In this document: piece after piece, positions 1-11,952 of the stretch
How the letters are laid out: each line of letters starts with the position of its first letter
Position numbering within the stretch: position 1 is the first letter of the stretch
Source: Oleispira sp.
GTDB lineage: Bacteria; Pseudomonadota; Gammaproteobacteria; Pseudomonadales; Oceanobacteraceae
Assembly: GCA_016765295.1 (NCBI GenBank)
Contig: JAESQF010000134.1
Coordinates: 1-64,000 of the forward strand
Length of the DNA: 64,000 nucleotides
Direction of reading: 5' to 3'
Notes under the pieces: generated by a model
What the model was told of the DNA's origin: nothing
The model's input: only the letters and a program-made list of their open reading frames with translations
Databases searched by the model: none
Made by a program: the position numbers and the translations under genes

Positions 1-2
1 CG

Positions 3-128
3 GGTGATAACGTTAACCTAGAAGTGACTCTAATCGCACCAATCGCGATGGATGAAGGTCTACGTTTCGCTATCCGTGAAGGTGGCCGTACTGTAGGTGC
101 TGGTGTTGTTGGTAAAGTAATCGCTTAA
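3..128 (+). CDS. tuf: Elongation factor Tu, C-terminal fragment (5' truncated by window)
   Basis: Frame 3 reads [41 protein letters not shown], the EF-Tu C-terminus; lies upstream of rpsJ as expected. Confidence 0.97.
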   Translation, partial: GDNVNLEVTLIAPIAMDEGLRFAIREGGRTVGAGVVGKVIA

Positions 129-228
129 TTGCGGCTTTAGCTACATTGTTGAATTTTGAAATTATTATTCAGCACGGGTTGATAATAATTTAATAACGTA
201 AGTTGTTGATTATTTGAGGCTTTATAGT

Positions 229-275
229 AAGAAAGGCCTTCTTCCCAATTAGGGAAGGGGGCCTTTCTTTTTGTG
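229..275 (+). terminator. Rho-independent terminator after tuf
   Basis: aagaaaggccttcttccc-aatta-gggaagggggcctttcttttt hairpin with T-run. Confidence 0.85.
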
Positions 276-278
276 CGC

Positions 279-307
279 TTGACACTTTTTGATCAGAGGC
301 ATACAAT
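279..307 (+). promoter_or_regulatory. Sigma70 promoter for S10 operon
   Basis: TTGACA (279-284), 17-nt spacer, TACAAT (302-307), upstream of rpsJ. Confidence 0.8.
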
Positions 308-367
308 TCGCCTCCCTTTTCGAAGGGTGTTCGGCTGCATCTAAACATTAATTGGAGACTGGAACGA

Positions 368-679
368 ATGCAAAATCAAAGTATCCGTATCCGTTTGAAA
401 GCGTTTGACCATTTACTGATCGATTCTTCGACTCAGGAAATTGTTGAAACTGCTAAACGTACAGGCGCTCAGGTTCGTGGTCCTATTCCACTACCTACTC
501 GTAAAGAGCGTTTTACAGTATTGGTTTCACCACACGTCAACAAAGACGCTCGTGATCAGTTTGAAATCCGTACACATAAGCGCATGCTTGACATTGTTGA
601 GCCAACTGAAAAAACAGTTGATGCGTTGATGAAGCTTGATTTGGCTGCCGGTGTGGAAGTTCAAATTAGCTTAGGTTAA
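368..679 (+). CDS. rpsJ: 30S ribosomal protein S10
   Basis: [44 protein letters not shown]; operon context. Confidence 0.99.
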   Translation: MQNQSIRIRLKAFDHLLIDSSTQEIVETAKRTGAQVRGPIPLPTRKERFTVLVSPHVNKDARDQFEIRTHKRMLDIVEPTEKTVDALMKLDLAAGVEVQISLG

Positions 680-763
680 TAATTAAGCAATCTTGCTTAA
701 TTATTAATCAGACACAGTTCTTGTGTAACGCTCAATGAAATCACTTGTGATTGATTTGGAGCG
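676..763 (+). promoter_or_regulatory. Structured rpsJ-rplC intergenic region (three potential hairpins)
   Basis: 15-bp perfect IR ttaataattaagcaa-tc-ttgcttaattattaa (676-707); acaca-gttct-tgtgt; cgctc...aatcac-tt-gtgatt...gagcg (729-763). Confidence 0.5.
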
Positions 764-804
764 GCCATAGCGGGTATTAGCCCCCTACACTAGAGGAAAG
801 TATT

Positions 805-1437
805 ATGACGATAGGTTTAGTCGGCAAAAAAGCTGGCATGACCCGAGTTTTTTCTGAGGATGGTCAAGCTATCCCAGTAACAGTGATTGAAGTTCCGACT
901 CAATTAGTTACACAGATTAAAACTCAAGAAACTGATGGCTACCAAGCTATTCAGGTTACTTATGGTGAGAAGAAAGCTTCTCGCGTTTCAAAGCCAGCCG
1001 CTGGTCACTTCGCTAAAGCGAATGTTAAAGCCGGTCGTGGTCTTTGTGAATTTCGTACTGAAGAAGAGTTCACTGTAGGCGCTGAGCTTACTGTTGCTCG
1101 TTTTGAAGACGGCCAGAAAGTAGATGTAACCGGTACCTCTAAAGGTAAAGGTTTTCAAGGTGGTGTTAAGCGTTGGAATTTCCAAATGCAAGATGCTACA
1201 CACGGTAACTCATTGTCTCACCGTGCACCTGGTTCAATCGGTCAGTGTCAAACTCCTGGTCGTGTTTGGAAAGGTAAGAAAATGGCAGGTCACATGGGTT
1301 CTGAGCAGGTAACTACTCAAAATCTAGAGATCATTCGCGTAGATGTTGAACGCGGCTTGTTGTTGGTTAAAGGTGCAGTACCCGGCGCTACCGGCGGTGA
1401 TCTGATCGTTAAACCAGCTGTTAAGATTAAGCGCTAG
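805..1437 (+). CDS. rplC: 50S ribosomal protein L3
   Basis: [29 protein letters not shown]. Confidence 0.99.
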   Translation: MTIGLVGKKAGMTRVFSEDGQAIPVTVIEVPTQLVTQIKTQETDGYQAIQVTYGEKKASRVSKPAAGHFAKANVKAGRGLCEFRTEEEFTVGAELTVARFEDGQKVDVTGTSKGKGFQGGVKRWNFQMQDATHGNSLSHRAPGSIGQCQTPGRVWKGKKMAGHMGSEQVTTQNLEIIRVDVERGLLLVKGAVPGATGGDLIVKPAVKIKR

Positions 1438-1447
1438 GAGAACAACT

Positions 1448-2050
1448 ATGGAACTGACAACAAACAGTGGTGCCACTGTATCTGTTTCCGAAGTTGCTTT
1501 CGGTCGCGAATACAATGAATCATTAGTACATCAGGTTGTTACGGCATACCTGTCTACTGGTCGTCAAGGTACAAAAGCTCAGAAAAACCGCGCAGCTGTA
1601 AGCGGCGGTGGTGCTAAGCCTTGGCGTCAAAAAGGTACTGGCCGTGCACGTGCCGGTACTTCTCGTGGTCCTATCTGGCGCAAAGGTGGTGTTACATTCG
1701 CCGCTAGCCCACGTAGCTTCGAGCAAAAAGTTAACAAGAAGATGTATCGTGCTGCGATGCAGAGCATTCTTTCTGAATTAGTTCGTCAAGAGCGTTTGGT
1801 TATTACTGAAGAATTCACTATGGATTCTCACAAGACCAAAGACTTCGTTGCGAAGATGGCAGAGTTGCAATTGAGCAACGTGCTAATCATTGCTGAAGAT
1901 CTGGATGAAAAACTTTACTTAGCTTCTCGTAACGTTCCACACGTTGCAGTTACTGAAGCGGGTGCTGTTGATCCTGTGAGCCTAGTTGCCTTTGATAAAG
2001 TATTGGTAACTGTCTCTGCTCTTAAGAAATTAGAGGAGACTTTAGGATGA
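1448..2050 (+). CDS. rplD: 50S ribosomal protein L4
   Basis: [41 protein letters not shown] motif; operon order. Confidence 0.99.
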   Translation: MELTTNSGATVSVSEVAFGREYNESLVHQVVTAYLSTGRQGTKAQKNRAAVSGGGAKPWRQKGTGRARAGTSRGPIWRKGGVTFAASPRSFEQKVNKKMYRAAMQSILSELVRQERLVITEEFTMDSHKTKDFVAKMAELQLSNVLIIAEDLDEKLYLASRNVPHVAVTEAGAVDPVSLVAFDKVLVTVSALKKLEETLG

Positions 2051-2340
2051 ATCAGGAACGTATCTATAAAGTATTAATGGGCCCACGTATCTCTGAGAAA
2101 GCGACAGTTATCGCAGAGCAAGGTCAATATACCTTCGTGGTAGCACCGGATGCTACAAAGCCTGAAATCAAGAAAGCTGTAGAAGCATTATTCGACGTTA
2201 AAGTTGAAGGTGTTCAGGTCTTGAATCAGAAAGGCAAAACTAAGCGTACTGCACGCGGCATTGGTAAGCGTAATGATATGCGTAAAGCATACGTTACACT
2301 TGCAGCCGGTCAGAACATTGACTTCGCTGACGCGGAATAA
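2047..2340 (+). CDS. rplW: 50S ribosomal protein L23
   Basis: [24 protein letters not shown]; 4-nt overlap with rplD. Confidence 0.99.
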   Translation: MNQERIYKVLMGPRISEKATVIAEQGQYTFVVAPDATKPEIKKAVEALFDVKVEGVQVLNQKGKTKRTARGIGKRNDMRKAYVTLAAGQNIDFADAE

Positions 2341-2352
2341 GGAGCTAGGGTA

Positions 2353-3180
2353 ATGGCATTAGTAAAAACTAAACCGACTTCAGCTGGCCGTCGTCATCTG
2401 GTTAAGGTTGTAAACGCTGAGCTTCACAAAGGTAAGCCGTTCGCTGGTTTGCTAGAGAAGAAAAGTAAGAGTGGCGGTCGTAACAATAACGGTCGAATTA
2501 CTACTCGTCATATCGGTGGTGGTCATAAGCAACACTACCGTATGATTGACTTTAAGCGTAACAAGGATGGCATTCCAGCTGTTGTTGAACGTTTAGAGTA
2601 TGATCCAAATCGCAGTGCTAACATTGCTTTGTTGAAGTACCTAGATGGTGAGCGTCGTTACATTATCGCTCCTAAAGGTCTTTCAGCAGGTGATGAAGTA
2701 CGTTCTGGTGAAGATGCTCCTATTAAAATAGGTAGTTCTATGCCACTGCGTAACGTTCCAGTCGGTAGTGTAATACACTGCGTCGAATTGAAGCCTATGA
2801 AAGGTGCTCAAATCGCTCGTTCTGCTGGAACATCTGCTCAGCTTGTTGCTCGTGAAGGTACTTACTGCACCTTGCGTCTACGTTCTGGAGAAATGCGTAA
2901 AGTATTATCCGAATGTCGCGCTACTTTAGGTGAAGTAGGGAATAGCGAACACAGCTTGCGCCAGCTTGGTAAAGCAGGTGCTTCACGCTGGAGAGGTATA
3001 CGACCAACGGTTCGTGGTGTTGTTATGAACCCAGTTGATCACCCACATGGTGGTGGTGAAGGTCGTACATCGGGTGGTCGTCACCCAGTATCTCCGTGGG
3101 GCATGCCTACCAAGGGTTATAAAACTCGTTCGAATAAACGTACCGATAAACTTATCGTACGTCGTCGTTCGGCGAAGTAA
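2353..3180 (+). CDS. rplB: 50S ribosomal protein L2
   Basis: [19 protein letters not shown]... [25 protein letters not shown]. Confidence 0.99.
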   Translation: MALVKTKPTSAGRRHLVKVVNAELHKGKPFAGLLEKKSKSGGRNNNGRITTRHIGGGHKQHYRMIDFKRNKDGIPAVVERLEYDPNRSANIALLKYLDGERRYIIAPKGLSAGDEVRSGEDAPIKIGSSMPLRNVPVGSVIHCVELKPMKGAQIARSAGTSAQLVAREGTYCTLRLRSGEMRKVLSECRATLGEVGNSEHSLRQLGKAGASRWRGIRPTVRGVVMNPVDHPHGGGEGRTSGGRHPVSPWGMPTKGYKTRSNKRTDKLIVRRRSAK

Positions 3181-3200
3181 ATTTAAAAGAGGATTGAGCT

Positions 3201-3476
3201 GTGCCACGTTCATTGAAAAAAGGTCCTTTTATAGACCACCACTTGATGACAAAGGTAGAGACAGCGTTGGAGTCGGGCGAAAAACGTCCGATTAAAACCT
3301 GGTCTCGACGCTCTACGATCTTTCCGGAGTTCGTAGGACTGACCATTGCCGTTCATAACGGCCGTCAACACGTGCCTGTTTTCGTTACAGAAGACATGGT
3401 TGGACATAAACTAGGCGAATTTTCTGTTACGCGTACCTATCGTGGTCACGTAGCCGATAAGAAAGCTAAACGATAA
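3201..3476 (+). CDS. rpsS: 30S ribosomal protein S19
   Basis: [23 protein letters not shown] start. Confidence 0.99.
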   Translation: MPRSLKKGPFIDHHLMTKVETALESGEKRPIKTWSRRSTIFPEFVGLTIAVHNGRQHVPVFVTEDMVGHKLGEFSVTRTYRGHVADKKAKR

Positions 3477-3491
3477 TAAGGGGTGAATAGT

Positions 3492-3827
3492 ATGTCAGAA
3501 GTAGCCGCTATATTACGTGGAGCTCAAATATCTGCACAGAAAGTACGTTTAGTTGCGGATCAAATCCGCGGTAAAAATGTAGCTGATGCGTTAATTCTTC
3601 TTGAGTTTAGCCCTAAAAAGGGTGCTGACTTGATGAAGAAGGTTTTGGAATCTGCCATCGCTAACGCTGAGCATAATGAAGGCGCTGACGTAGATGAGTT
3701 GAGTATATCAACAATCTTCGTTGACGAAGGTACTACCATGAAACGCATTCGTCCGCGTGCCAAGGGTCGTGCTGATCGTATATTGAAGCGTTCTTGCCAT
3801 ATCACTATTAAAGTGTCTGAGAAATAG
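3492..3827 (+). CDS. rplV: 50S ribosomal protein L22
   Basis: [30 protein letters not shown]; start set to ATG at 3492 rather than the track's 3483. Confidence 0.98.
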   Translation: MSEVAAILRGAQISAQKVRLVADQIRGKNVADALILLEFSPKKGADLMKKVLESAIANAEHNEGADVDELSISTIFVDEGTTMKRIRPRAKGRADRILKRSCHITIKVSEK

Positions 3828-3837
3828 GGAGTCGAAG

Positions 3838-4527
3838 ATGGGTCAGAAAGTACATCCTACTGGTATTCGTCTCGGTATTACCAAAGACCATAATAGTATT
3901 TGGTATGCCGGTAGCGACAAATATGCAGATAACTTGCTAACTGATATTCAAGTGCGTACTCATATTGAGAAGCGTCTTGTTAAAGCATCAGTAAGTAAGG
4001 TAGTTATTGAACGTCCTTCACAGAATGCTAAAGTTACTATTCATACTGCCCGTCCAGGCATTGTGATTGGTAAAAAAGGTGAAGACGTAGAAAAACTACG
4101 TAAAGAAATCACTGATATGATGGGTATTCCGGTACACATCAATATTGAAGAGATCCGCAAGCCAGATCTTGATGCGAAATTAGTAGCGCAAAGCGTTGCT
4201 AGCCAGCTAGAGCGTCGTATTATGTTCCGTCGTGCTATGAAGCGCGCCGTTCAGAATGCTATGCGTGGCGGTGCTGAAGGCATTAAGATTCAAGTTGGTG
4301 GCCGTCTAGGTGGTGCTGAGATCGCTCGTTCAGAGTGGTATCGTGAAGGACGTGTTCCTTTGCACACACTACGTGCGGATATCGATTATGGTACTTGCGA
4401 AGCACATACTACTTACGGCGTTATCGGCGTAAAAGTATGGATCTTCAAAGGTGAAGTCTTGGGTGGTATCGAAGAAGTTCGAAACCGTGCTAAAAACCAA
4501 GGCAAAAAGAAAGGCGGCCGTTCATAG
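3838..4527 (+). CDS. rpsC: 30S ribosomal protein S3
   Basis: [24 protein letters not shown]. Confidence 0.99.
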   Translation: MGQKVHPTGIRLGITKDHNSIWYAGSDKYADNLLTDIQVRTHIEKRLVKASVSKVVIERPSQNAKVTIHTARPGIVIGKKGEDVEKLRKEITDMMGIPVHINIEEIRKPDLDAKLVAQSVASQLERRIMFRRAMKRAVQNAMRGGAEGIKIQVGGRLGGAEIARSEWYREGRVPLHTLRADIDYGTCEAHTTYGVIGVKVWIFKGEVLGGIEEVRNRAKNQGKKKGGRS

Positions 4528-4539
4528 GGGTTTTTAACC

Positions 4540-4950
4540 ATGTTGATGCCAAAACGTACAAAGTTCCGCAAGATGATGAAGGGCCGCAATCGCGGTCTGG
4601 CTCGCGGAAGTAAAGTGAACTTCGGTGAGTTTGGCCTTAAGGCTACTGGCCGTGGGCGCATTACAGCTCGTCAAATTGAGGCTGCGCGTCGTGCAATGAC
4701 ACGCAAAATCAAGCGTGGCGGGAAAATCTGGATTCGAATTTTTCCTGATAAGCCGATTACCAGCAAGCCTCTTGAGGTTCGTCAAGGTAAGGGTAAGGGT
4801 AACGTAGAATACTGGGTATGCCAGATCCAGCCAGGTCGTGTTTTATACGAAATGGATGGTGTAAGTGAAGAATTGGCTCGTGAAGCTTTCGATCTTGCAG
4901 CGGCAAAATTGCCTATTTCTACAACATTCGTTAAACGGACGGTGATGTAA
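4540..4950 (+). CDS. rplP: 50S ribosomal protein L16
   Basis: [23 protein letters not shown]. Confidence 0.99.
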   Translation: MLMPKRTKFRKMMKGRNRGLARGSKVNFGEFGLKATGRGRITARQIEAARRAMTRKIKRGGKIWIRIFPDKPITSKPLEVRQGKGKGNVEYWVCQIQPGRVLYEMDGVSEELAREAFDLAAAKLPISTTFVKRTVM

Positions 4951-5141
4951 TGCAGGCGATTGAATTAAAAGATAAGTCAGTAGCTGAGTTGCAAACTCAG
5001 CTCGAAGAGCTGTTGAGCGATCAATTTAAGTTGCGTATGCAGAAGTCTACTGGTCAGTTGGGTCAATCCCATCTAATCAAGCTGACGCGTCGTAACATAG
5101 CTCGCGTAAAAACCGTGCTGGCTCAGAAGGCAGGTGAATAA
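4950..5141 (+). CDS. rpmC: 50S ribosomal protein L29
   Basis: 63 aa, [33 protein letters not shown]. Confidence 0.98.
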   Translation: MQAIELKDKSVAELQTQLEELLSDQFKLRMQKSTGQLGQSHLIKLTRRNIARVKTVLAQKAGE

Positions 5142-5143
5142 TC

Positions 5144-5407
5144 ATGAGTGAACAAACTACTGCACGCACCCTTACTGGTAAGGTTGTAAGCGATAAGATG
5201 GATAAAACCATCACTGTTCTTATAGAGCGTCGTGTTCAGCACCCGATCTACAAGAAATTCGTGAAGCGTTCTACGAAAGTACACGCCCACGACGCTAACA
5301 ACGAATGCCAAATTGGTGACGTGGTTACTGTTAAGGAAACTCGTCCATTGTCGAAAACAAAGACATGGGCGCTGGTTACCGTTAATGAGCGCGCCGTTAA
5401 GGTTTAG
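5144..5407 (+). CDS. rpsQ: 30S ribosomal protein S17
   Basis: [32 protein letters not shown]. Confidence 0.99.
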   Translation: MSEQTTARTLTGKVVSDKMDKTITVLIERRVQHPIYKKFVKRSTKVHAHDANNECQIGDVVTVKETRPLSKTKTWALVTVNERAVKV

Positions 5408-5430
5408 CGCAGTTACTAGGAGCAAATGGC

Positions 5431-5799
5431 ATGATCCAAACACAATCAATGCTGGATGTTGCTGATAACAGCGGCGCCAAACGTGTAATGTGTATTAAGG
5501 TTTTGGGCGGTTCACACCGTCGCTATGCCCGTATCGGCGACCTTATTAAGGTATCCGTTAAGGAAGCAATTCCGCGCGGTAAAGTTAAGAAGGGTCAAGT
5601 ACTTACAGCTGTTGTTGTTCGTACACGTAAAGGTGTTCGTCGTCCGGATGGTTCAATTATCCGTTTCGATACGAATTCTGCAGTATTATTAAATGCTTCA
5701 GATGCACCTATCGGTACCCGTATTTTTGGGCCAGTGACTCGTGAGCTTCGTTCTGAGAAGTTCATGAAGATCATTTCCCTAGCACCTGAAGTGTTATAG
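5431..5799 (+). CDS. rplN: 50S ribosomal protein L14
   Basis: [33 protein letters not shown]. Confidence 0.99.
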   Translation: MIQTQSMLDVADNSGAKRVMCIKVLGGSHRRYARIGDLIKVSVKEAIPRGKVKKGQVLTAVVVRTRKGVRRPDGSIIRFDTNSAVLLNASDAPIGTRIFGPVTRELRSEKFMKIISLAPEVL

Positions 5800-5812
5800 G
5801 GGTAGAGATAGC

Positions 5813-6124
5813 ATGTTGAAAATTCGTAGAGATGACGAAGTAATTGTTATTGCTGGTAAAGATAATGGTAAGCGAGGCAAAGTAGTTAAAGTACTTGCCG
5901 ATAATCGTGTTATCATCACCGGCATTAATATGGTGAAAAAACACCAAAAGCCTAACCCGCAACTACAGCAACCAGGCGGCATCGTTGAAAAAGAAGCTGG
6001 AATTCAAGTTTCTAACGTTGCAATCTGGAACCCTAAGACTGAAAAAGCCGACCGTGTTGGCTTTAAAGTTGAAGGCGAGACTAAAGTGCGTGTTTTCAAA
6101 TCAACCGGCGAAGTAATCGCTTAA
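5813..6124 (+). CDS. rplX: 50S ribosomal protein L24
   Basis: [22 protein letters not shown]. Confidence 0.99.
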   Translation: MLKIRRDDEVIVIAGKDNGKRGKVVKVLADNRVIITGINMVKKHQKPNPQLQQPGGIVEKEAGIQVSNVAIWNPKTEKADRVGFKVEGETKVRVFKSTGEVIA

Positions 6125-6144
6125 AGCAACTAGGAGATACCGAT

Positions 6145-6684
6145 ATGTCACGTTTGAAAGAACTGTACAAATCAGATGTTGTAGCCAAGTTGACTGAAGA
6201 GTTTGGTTACAAAAACGTTATGGAAGTGCCACGCGTTACTAAAGTTACCCTGAATATGGGTGTTGGTGAAGCGTTAGGCGATAAGAAACTTCTTGATAGC
6301 GCCGTTACTGATATGGAAGCAATGTCAGGTCAGAAAGTTGTTGTTACTAAGGCTCGCAAGTCTGTTGCAAGCTTTAAAGTACGTGATGGCTATCCGATTG
6401 GCTGTAAAGTAACCATGCGTTCAGATCGTATGTGGGAATTCTTAGATCGTCTAATCGACATCTCTCTTCCTCGCGTACGTGATTTCCGTGGCTTGAACGG
6501 TAAATCGTTCGATGGCCGTGGTAACTACAGCATGGGTGTGAAAGAGCAGATTATCTTTCCAGAAATCGAATACGACAAAGTCGATAAGATTCGCGGTATG
6601 GATATCACTATCACAACTACAGCTAATACGAACGAAGAAGGTCATGCTTTATTGAAAGCATTGAACTTCCCGTTCCGTAACTAA
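6145..6684 (+). CDS. rplE: 50S ribosomal protein L5
   Basis: [41 protein letters not shown]. Confidence 0.99.
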   Translation: MSRLKELYKSDVVAKLTEEFGYKNVMEVPRVTKVTLNMGVGEALGDKKLLDSAVTDMEAMSGQKVVVTKARKSVASFKVRDGYPIGCKVTMRSDRMWEFLDRLIDISLPRVRDFRGLNGKSFDGRGNYSMGVKEQIIFPEIEYDKVDKIRGMDITITTTANTNEEGHALLKALNFPFRN

Positions 6685-6694
6685 CGGAGGTCTC

Positions 6695-7000
6695 ATGGCT
6701 AAAGTCAGTATGAAACAGCGTGAAGCAAAGCGTGAGAAGCTAGTCGCTAAATACGCCGAGAAACGCGCTGCACTGAAAGCGATTATTCAAAATGTAAATT
6801 CTTCTGACGAAGATCGTTGGAGCGCGCAAATTCTTTTGCAAAAGCTTCCTCGTGATTCTTCAAAGAGCCGTTTGCGTAATCGCTGCCAAATCACAGGTCG
6901 TCCACATGGCGTCTACCGTAAATTCAAGCTTTCCCGTATTAAGTTACGTGAAGAAGGCATGAAAGGTAACGTTCCTGGCCTGAAAAAAGCTAGTTGGTAA
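6695..7000 (+). CDS. rpsN: 30S ribosomal protein S14
   Basis: [16 protein letters not shown]... [25 protein letters not shown]; 101-aa form without the zinc CXXC motifs. Confidence 0.99.
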   Translation: MAKVSMKQREAKREKLVAKYAEKRAALKAIIQNVNSSDEDRWSAQILLQKLPRDSSKSRLRNRCQITGRPHGVYRKFKLSRIKLREEGMKGNVPGLKKASW

Positions 7001-7011
7001 GCAATTCCGGC

Positions 7012-7053
7012 TAGTGAAAAAGGAGTGCTGTAATGGCGCTCTTTCTTTCACTA
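7012..7053 (+). promoter_or_regulatory. Intercistronic hairpin between rpsN and rpsH
   Basis: tagtgaaa / tttcacta arms, continuing as aaggagtgc / gcgctcttt. Confidence 0.45.
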
Positions 7054-7084
7054 TCTAGGGCGCTGTACAACAGAGGAAATACAA

Positions 7085-7477
7085 ATGAGTATGCAAGATC
7101 CCTTAGCGGACATGCTAACTCGTATTCGTAACGGCCAATTGGCTGGTCATGCGAATGTGAGTATGCCGTCTTCTAAGTTAAAAGTATCTGTAGCCCAGTT
7201 GCTACAAGATGAAGGTTATATTGCTGCGTTTGCAGTTGAAGGCGATGCTAAACCAAGCCTAAATATAGACCTTAAGTACTACGAGGGTAAGCCAGTAATT
7301 GAGACTATCAAGCGTGTTAGTCGTCCTGGTTTACGTCAATACAGAGGCACAGTTAAACTACCAAAAGTAGAAGCTGGTCTTGGTGTTGCCATTGTATCCA
7401 CTTCGAAAGGTGTAATGACTGATCGTGCAGCTCGTGCTCAAGGCATTGGCGGCGAAGTTATTGCTACCGTTTTCTAA
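7085..7477 (+). CDS. rpsH: 30S ribosomal protein S8
   Basis: [33 protein letters not shown]. Confidence 0.99.
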   Translation: MSMQDPLADMLTRIRNGQLAGHANVSMPSSKLKVSVAQLLQDEGYIAAFAVEGDAKPSLNIDLKYYEGKPVIETIKRVSRPGLRQYRGTVKLPKVEAGLGVAIVSTSKGVMTDRAARAQGIGGEVIATVF

Positions 7478-7488
7478 GGAGATTTACA

Positions 7489-8022
7489 ATGTCACGTATT
7501 GCAAAAGCTCCCGTAGCTATTCCGGCTGGTGTTGAAGTAACACTTGCTGAGTCTAAGATCGCTATTAAAGGCGGTAAAGGCACTCTAGAGTTGAATATCC
7601 ATTCATCTGTAGAAATTAAACAAGAAGAGAGCAATATTGTTTTCGCTCCGAAGAACGGTGATAAGTCGGCCAACGCTATGGCTGGTACATTTCGTTCTCT
7701 AGTGAACAATATGGTTATTGGCGTAACTCAAGGCTACCAGAAGAAATTAATTCTTCAGGGCGTTGGTTATCGTGCCAAGATCTCAGGAAAAGTCGTCAGT
7801 CTGAGCTTAGGTTTCTCACATCCAGTGGATTATGAGTTACCAAAAGGCATCAAAGTAGAAGTACCATCTCAAACTGAGATTGTTATTTCTGGTGCAGATA
7901 AGCAACAGGTTGGTCAAGTAGCCGCAGAAATTCGTGGGTATCGTCCACCAGAGCCTTATAAAGGTAAAGGTGTTCGTTATGCTGATGAAAATGTGCGTCG
8001 CAAAGAAGCTAAGAAGAAATAA
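7489..8022 (+). CDS. rplF: 50S ribosomal protein L6
   Basis: [19 protein letters not shown]... [19 protein letters not shown]. Confidence 0.99.
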   Translation: MSRIAKAPVAIPAGVEVTLAESKIAIKGGKGTLELNIHSSVEIKQEESNIVFAPKNGDKSANAMAGTFRSLVNNMVIGVTQGYQKKLILQGVGYRAKISGKVVSLSLGFSHPVDYELPKGIKVEVPSQTEIVISGADKQQVGQVAAEIRGYRPPEPYKGKGVRYADENVRRKEAKKK

Positions 8023-8033
8023 GGTCTAGGCTC

Positions 8034-8384
8034 ATGAATGAGAAGAAAACAGCTCGTTTACGCCGTGCCCGTAAAACTCGTATGCGTATTCGCGAGAAGG
8101 GTACAGTACGTCTGTGTGTAAACCGTACACCAAGACACATTTACGCTCAGATTCTTTCTTCCAGTGGTGCTGAAGTGTTAGCTACAGCCTCTACTGTTGA
8201 AGCGGATCTGCGTGCAACTACTACTGGTAACGTCGAAGCGGCAACTAAAGTTGGTCAGCTTATCGCTGAGCGCGCTAAAGCTGCTGGTGTCACTAAGGTT
8301 GCTTTTGACCGCTCTGGTTTCCAATACCATGGTCGTGTTAAGGCCCTGGCTGATGCAGCCCGTTTGGGCGGCTTGGAATTCTAA
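8034..8384 (+). CDS. rplR: 50S ribosomal protein L18
   Basis: [40 protein letters not shown]. Confidence 0.99.
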   Translation: MNEKKTARLRRARKTRMRIREKGTVRLCVNRTPRHIYAQILSSSGAEVLATASTVEADLRATTTGNVEAATKVGQLIAERAKAAGVTKVAFDRSGFQYHGRVKALADAARLGGLEF

Positions 8385-8396
8385 GGGGTAGGAACA

Positions 8397-8906
8397 ATGG
8401 CAAATAATGAACGCAATGAGCGTAACGAAAGCGATCTGCAGGAAAAACTGGTTCAAGTGAACCGAGTTGCAAAAGTAGTAAAAGGGGGTCGTATATTCGG
8501 CTTCACTGCTTTGACTGTAGTTGGCGACGGAAATGGTAAAGTTGGTTTTGGTCGCGGAAAAGCACGTGAAGTGCCAACCGCAATCCAAAAAGCAATGGAT
8601 GCAGCTAAACGTAATATTATCCAGGTTGAATTGGATGGTACTACTTTGCAATATCCTATTAAGGCACGCCACGGCGGTTCTAAAGTTTACATGCAGCCAG
8701 CATCTGAAGGTACTGGTATTATTGCCGGTGGTGCAATGCGTGCAGTTTTAGAAATGTGTGGTGTTAAGAACGTATTGGCAAAATGTTACGGGTCTACAAA
8801 CCCAGTTAACGTTGTTCGTGCAACTTTCAATGGCTTGAATCAAATGAAGTCACCTGAACAAGTTGCAGCCAAGCGTGGTAAATCCGTAGAAGATATTCTG
8901 GGGTAA
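8397..8906 (+). CDS. rpsE: 30S ribosomal protein S5
   Basis: [43 protein letters not shown]. Confidence 0.99.
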   Translation: MANNERNERNESDLQEKLVQVNRVAKVVKGGRIFGFTALTVVGDGNGKVGFGRGKAREVPTAIQKAMDAAKRNIIQVELDGTTLQYPIKARHGGSKVYMQPASEGTGIIAGGAMRAVLEMCGVKNVLAKCYGSTNPVNVVRATFNGLNQMKSPEQVAAKRGKSVEDILG

Positions 8907-8912
8907 GGCATC

Positions 8913-9095
8913 ATGGCTAAGAAAACTGTAAAGGTTACACAATTGCGTAGCTCAATCGGCAAATTGCCGAAGCATCGCGCGACCATTAAGGGTCTAGGCC
9001 TTCGTAAGATCGGTCACACTGTAGAGTTGGAAGATACTCCGTCAGTACGTGGCATGATCAACAAGGTTCAATACATGCTTAAGGTAGAGGGATAA
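8913..9095 (+). CDS. rpmD: 50S ribosomal protein L30
   Basis: [31 protein letters not shown]. Confidence 0.99.
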   Translation: MAKKTVKVTQLRSSIGKLPKHRATIKGLGLRKIGHTVELEDTPSVRGMINKVQYMLKVEG

Positions 9096-9099
9096 TAAG

Positions 9100-9534
9100 A
9101 TGCGTCTTAATGAACTCAGCCCTGCTAAAGGTGCTAAAACTGCACGTAAGCGTGTAGGACGTGGCATCGGATCAGGTCATGGTAAGACCTGTGGCCGTGG
9201 TCACAAAGGTCAAAAATCACGTTCAGGTGGTAATGTTGCACCTGGTTTTGAAGGCGGTCAAATGCCTTTACAACGTCGTTTGCCAAAATTTGGTTTTACT
9301 TCACGTAAAGCTCAATATACTGCAGAGGTTCGTTTAAACGAACTGACTAAAGTTGACGGCGACATCGTAGATTTAGCGGCTCTTAAAGCTGCAGATATCA
9401 TCGGCGATAAGATTAAGCGTGTTCGCGTAATCTTGTCTGGTGAGATCAAACAAGCTGTTACTATCAAAGGTTTGACAGTAACTAAAGGTGCTAAGGTTGC
9501 TATTGAAGCAGCCGGTGGGAAGGTCGAGGACTAA
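9100..9534 (+). CDS. rplO: 50S ribosomal protein L15
   Basis: [44 protein letters not shown]. Confidence 0.99.
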   Translation: MRLNELSPAKGAKTARKRVGRGIGSGHGKTCGRGHKGQKSRSGGNVAPGFEGGQMPLQRRLPKFGFTSRKAQYTAEVRLNELTKVDGDIVDLAALKAADIIGDKIKRVRVILSGEIKQAVTIKGLTVTKGAKVAIEAAGGKVED

Positions 9535-10863
9535 ATGGCTAAAGGCTCACTACCGCAAGGCATGCAAAGTGGATTAACCGAGCTTTGGACTCGGATCCGC
9601 TTTGTATTCTTAGCGATTATCGTATATCGAATCGGGGCACACATTCCTGTACCGGGAATTAACCCTGATCAATTAGCGCAGATGTTTGAACAGCAGCAAG
9701 GCACGATCTTGAGTATGTTCAATATGTTTTCGGGTGGTGCATTAGAGCGCATGAGTATTCTTGCGCTTGGCATCATGCCTTACATTTCTGCTTCTATTAT
9801 TATGCAATTGCTAACGGCAGTGAGCCCCCAGCTAGAACAGCTGAAGAAAGAAGGTGAAGCTGGTCGCCGCAAGATCACGCAGTATACGCGCTACGGCACG
9901 GTACTGTTGGCTACTATCCAGGCAACTGGTGTGTCGGTCGGTCTAGCGGGGCAGGGGATTACCTTTAGCTCTGGCATGGACTTCTATCTGGGAGCTATTC
10001 CGTCTTTCGTATGTGGTGCAGTATTCCTAATGTGGTTGGGTGAACAAATCACCGAACGTGGCATTGGTAACGGCATCTCTATACTGATTTTCGCGGGTAT
10101 CGTTGCAGGTTTGCCTGGCGCAATCGGTCAAAGCTTCGAGTCAGCACGTCAAGGGGACTTAAACATCCTTGTGTTGTTAGTGGTTGGGATCGTAGCGGTT
10201 ATGATTGTTGCATTTGTTGTTTTCGTTGAACGAGGGCAGCGCCGCATCACGATTAATTACGCTAAGCGCCAGCAAGGCCGCAAAGTGTTTGCAGCACAGA
10301 CAAGTCATTTACCATTGAAATTGAATATGGCTGGTGTTATTCCTGCTATTTTTGCATCAAGTCTGTTATTATTCCCCGCTTCGATCGGCCAGTGGTTTGG
10401 GCAGAGCGAAGGAATGGAGTGGTTGCAGGATGTATCTTTAGCGTTAGGACCTAGTCAACCGCTATATATCGTACTGTTTGCAGCGGGTATCATCTTCTTC
10501 TGTTACTTCTATACGGCGTTGATGTTTAACCCGAAAGACGTAGCTGAAAACTTGAAGAAGTCTGGTGCTTTTATTCCAGGGATTCGTCCGGGAATACAAA
10601 CTGCTAACTATATCGATGGTGTATTGGGTAAGTTGACATTGTTCGGCTCCTTATATATCGCAGCAGTGTGCTTAATGCCACAGATGCTAGTCGTCTTGGC
10701 TGATGTACCCTTCTATTTCGGTGGTACTTCGTTATTGATTGTTGTAGTGGTAGTGATGGACTTTATGTCCCAGGTGCAATCGCATTTGATGTCACATCAG
10801 TATGAGTCAGTGATGAAGAAATCCAATTTAAAGAATTTCGGTTCTGGTAGCGTTCCGCGCTAA
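9535..10863 (+). CDS. secY: Preprotein translocase subunit SecY
   Basis: [12 protein letters not shown]-type start, ten-TM protein, SecY sequence throughout. Confidence 0.99.
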   Translation: MAKGSLPQGMQSGLTELWTRIRFVFLAIIVYRIGAHIPVPGINPDQLAQMFEQQQGTILSMFNMFSGGALERMSILALGIMPYISASIIMQLLTAVSPQLEQLKKEGEAGRRKITQYTRYGTVLLATIQATGVSVGLAGQGITFSSGMDFYLGAIPSFVCGAVFLMWLGEQITERGIGNGISILIFAGIVAGLPGAIGQSFESARQGDLNILVLLVVGIVAVMIVAFVVFVERGQRRITINYAKRQQGRKVFAAQTSHLPLKLNMAGVIPAIFASSLLLFPASIGQWFGQSEGMEWLQDVSLALGPSQPLYIVLFAAGIIFFCYFYTALMFNPKDVAENLKKSGAFIPGIRPGIQTANYIDGVLGKLTLFGSLYIAAVCLMPQMLVVLADVPFYFGGTSLLIVVVVVMDFMSQVQSHLMSHQYESVMKKSNLKNFGSGSVPR

Positions 10864-10888
10864 CAGGCTGACTTGATAGGAGATCGTC

Positions 10889-11005
10889 ATGAAAGTACGT
10901 GCTTCTGTAAAAAAAATCTGCCGTAATTGTAAAACGATTCGTCGTAACGGTAGTGTGCGAGTGATCTGTACTTCAGATCCTAAGCATAAACAACGTCAAG
11001 GCTAA
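10889..11005 (+). CDS. rpmJ: 50S ribosomal protein L36 (missing from supplied ORF track)
   Basis: Manual translation [42 protein letters not shown]...C...H zinc motif. Confidence 0.98.
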   Translation: MKVRASVKKICRNCKTIRRNGSVRVICTSDPKHKQRQG

Positions 11006-11045
11006 TAATAGTCTTGACCATTGGTGGTGTTTAAGAATATGTTGC

Positions 11046-11074
11046 TTGCATTTTATGTAGGTGGCATATATTAT
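11046..11074 (+). promoter_or_regulatory. Candidate sigma70 promoter for alpha operon (rpsM-rplQ)
   Basis: TTGCAT, 17-nt spacer, TATTAT in the rpmJ-rpsM gap. Confidence 0.55.
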
Positions 11075-11113
11075 CTTGCGCCCTTTATAAGCAAAAACTG
11101 ATTGGAGTTAGAC

Positions 11114-11470
11114 ATGGCCCGAATCGCCGGTGTCAACATTCCCGATAACAAGCACGCGGTTATCTCTCTGACTTACGTATTTGGCGTAGGTCGTACAACC
11201 GCGAAGCAGTTATGTGCTAGTACTGGAATTGCTGAAACGATTAAGATATCTGATCTATCTGAAGCCCAACTTGATGAACTTCGTAATGAAGTAGGTCAAT
11301 TGACGGTTGAAGGTGATCTTCGTCGTGAAAAACAAATGAACATCAAGCGATTGATGGACATGGGTTGTTACCGTGGCATACGCCACCGTCGCAGTCTTCC
11401 AGTTCGTGGCCAACGCACTAAAACAAATGCGCGTACTCGTAAGGGTCCTCGTAAACCAATCCGTAGATAA
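11114..11470 (+). CDS. rpsM: 30S ribosomal protein S13
   Basis: [30 protein letters not shown]; start at ATG 11114. Confidence 0.99.
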   Translation: MARIAGVNIPDNKHAVISLTYVFGVGRTTAKQLCASTGIAETIKISDLSEAQLDELRNEVGQLTVEGDLRREKQMNIKRLMDMGCYRGIRHRRSLPVRGQRTKTNARTRKGPRKPIRR

Positions 11471-11547
11471 TACGGATTGGCTTTTAGTGTAGCTGCATTG
11501 TCATTGTTTAGGTTGCAGTGTTGATATTAAAAGTAGGAATTTAGAAT

Positions 11548-11940
11548 ATGGCTAAGCCAGGAAATTCTCGTACTAAGAAGAAAGTTAAAAAGCAGGTTGC
11601 GGACGGTATCGCCCACATCCATGCTTCTTTTAACAATACGATTGTAACGTTAACCGATCGCCAAGGTAATGCTCTTGCATGGGCAACCGCAGGTGGTTCT
11701 GGTTTCCGTGGATCACGTAAAAGCACACCGTTCGCTGCGCAGGTTGCTGCTGAGCGCGCTGGTGAAGCTGCTAAAGAATTTGGATTAAAGAACCTTGATG
11801 TTGAAGTTAAAGGTCCTGGTCCAGGTCGTGAATCTGCTGTACGTGCATTAAATGCATGTGGTTACAAGATTAACAACATCACAGACGTGACGCCGATCCC
11901 TCATAATGGTTGTCGTCCGCCTAAGAAACGTCGTGTATAA
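11548..11940 (+). CDS. rpsK: 30S ribosomal protein S11
   Basis: [55 protein letters not shown]. Confidence 0.99.
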   Translation: MAKPGNSRTKKKVKKQVADGIAHIHASFNNTIVTLTDRQGNALAWATAGGSGFRGSRKSTPFAAQVAAERAGEAAKEFGLKNLDVEVKGPGPGRESAVRALNACGYKINNITDVTPIPHNGCRPPKKRRV

Positions 11941-11952
11941 GGAGACAGAATA

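Noticed and set aside
988-8672. Many antisense ORFs of 60-164 aa in the ribosomal operon region (e.g. 8178-8672 -)
   Set aside because: They overlap highly conserved ribosomal protein genes, have no recognisable domains and are expected by chance in compositionally biased coding DNA.
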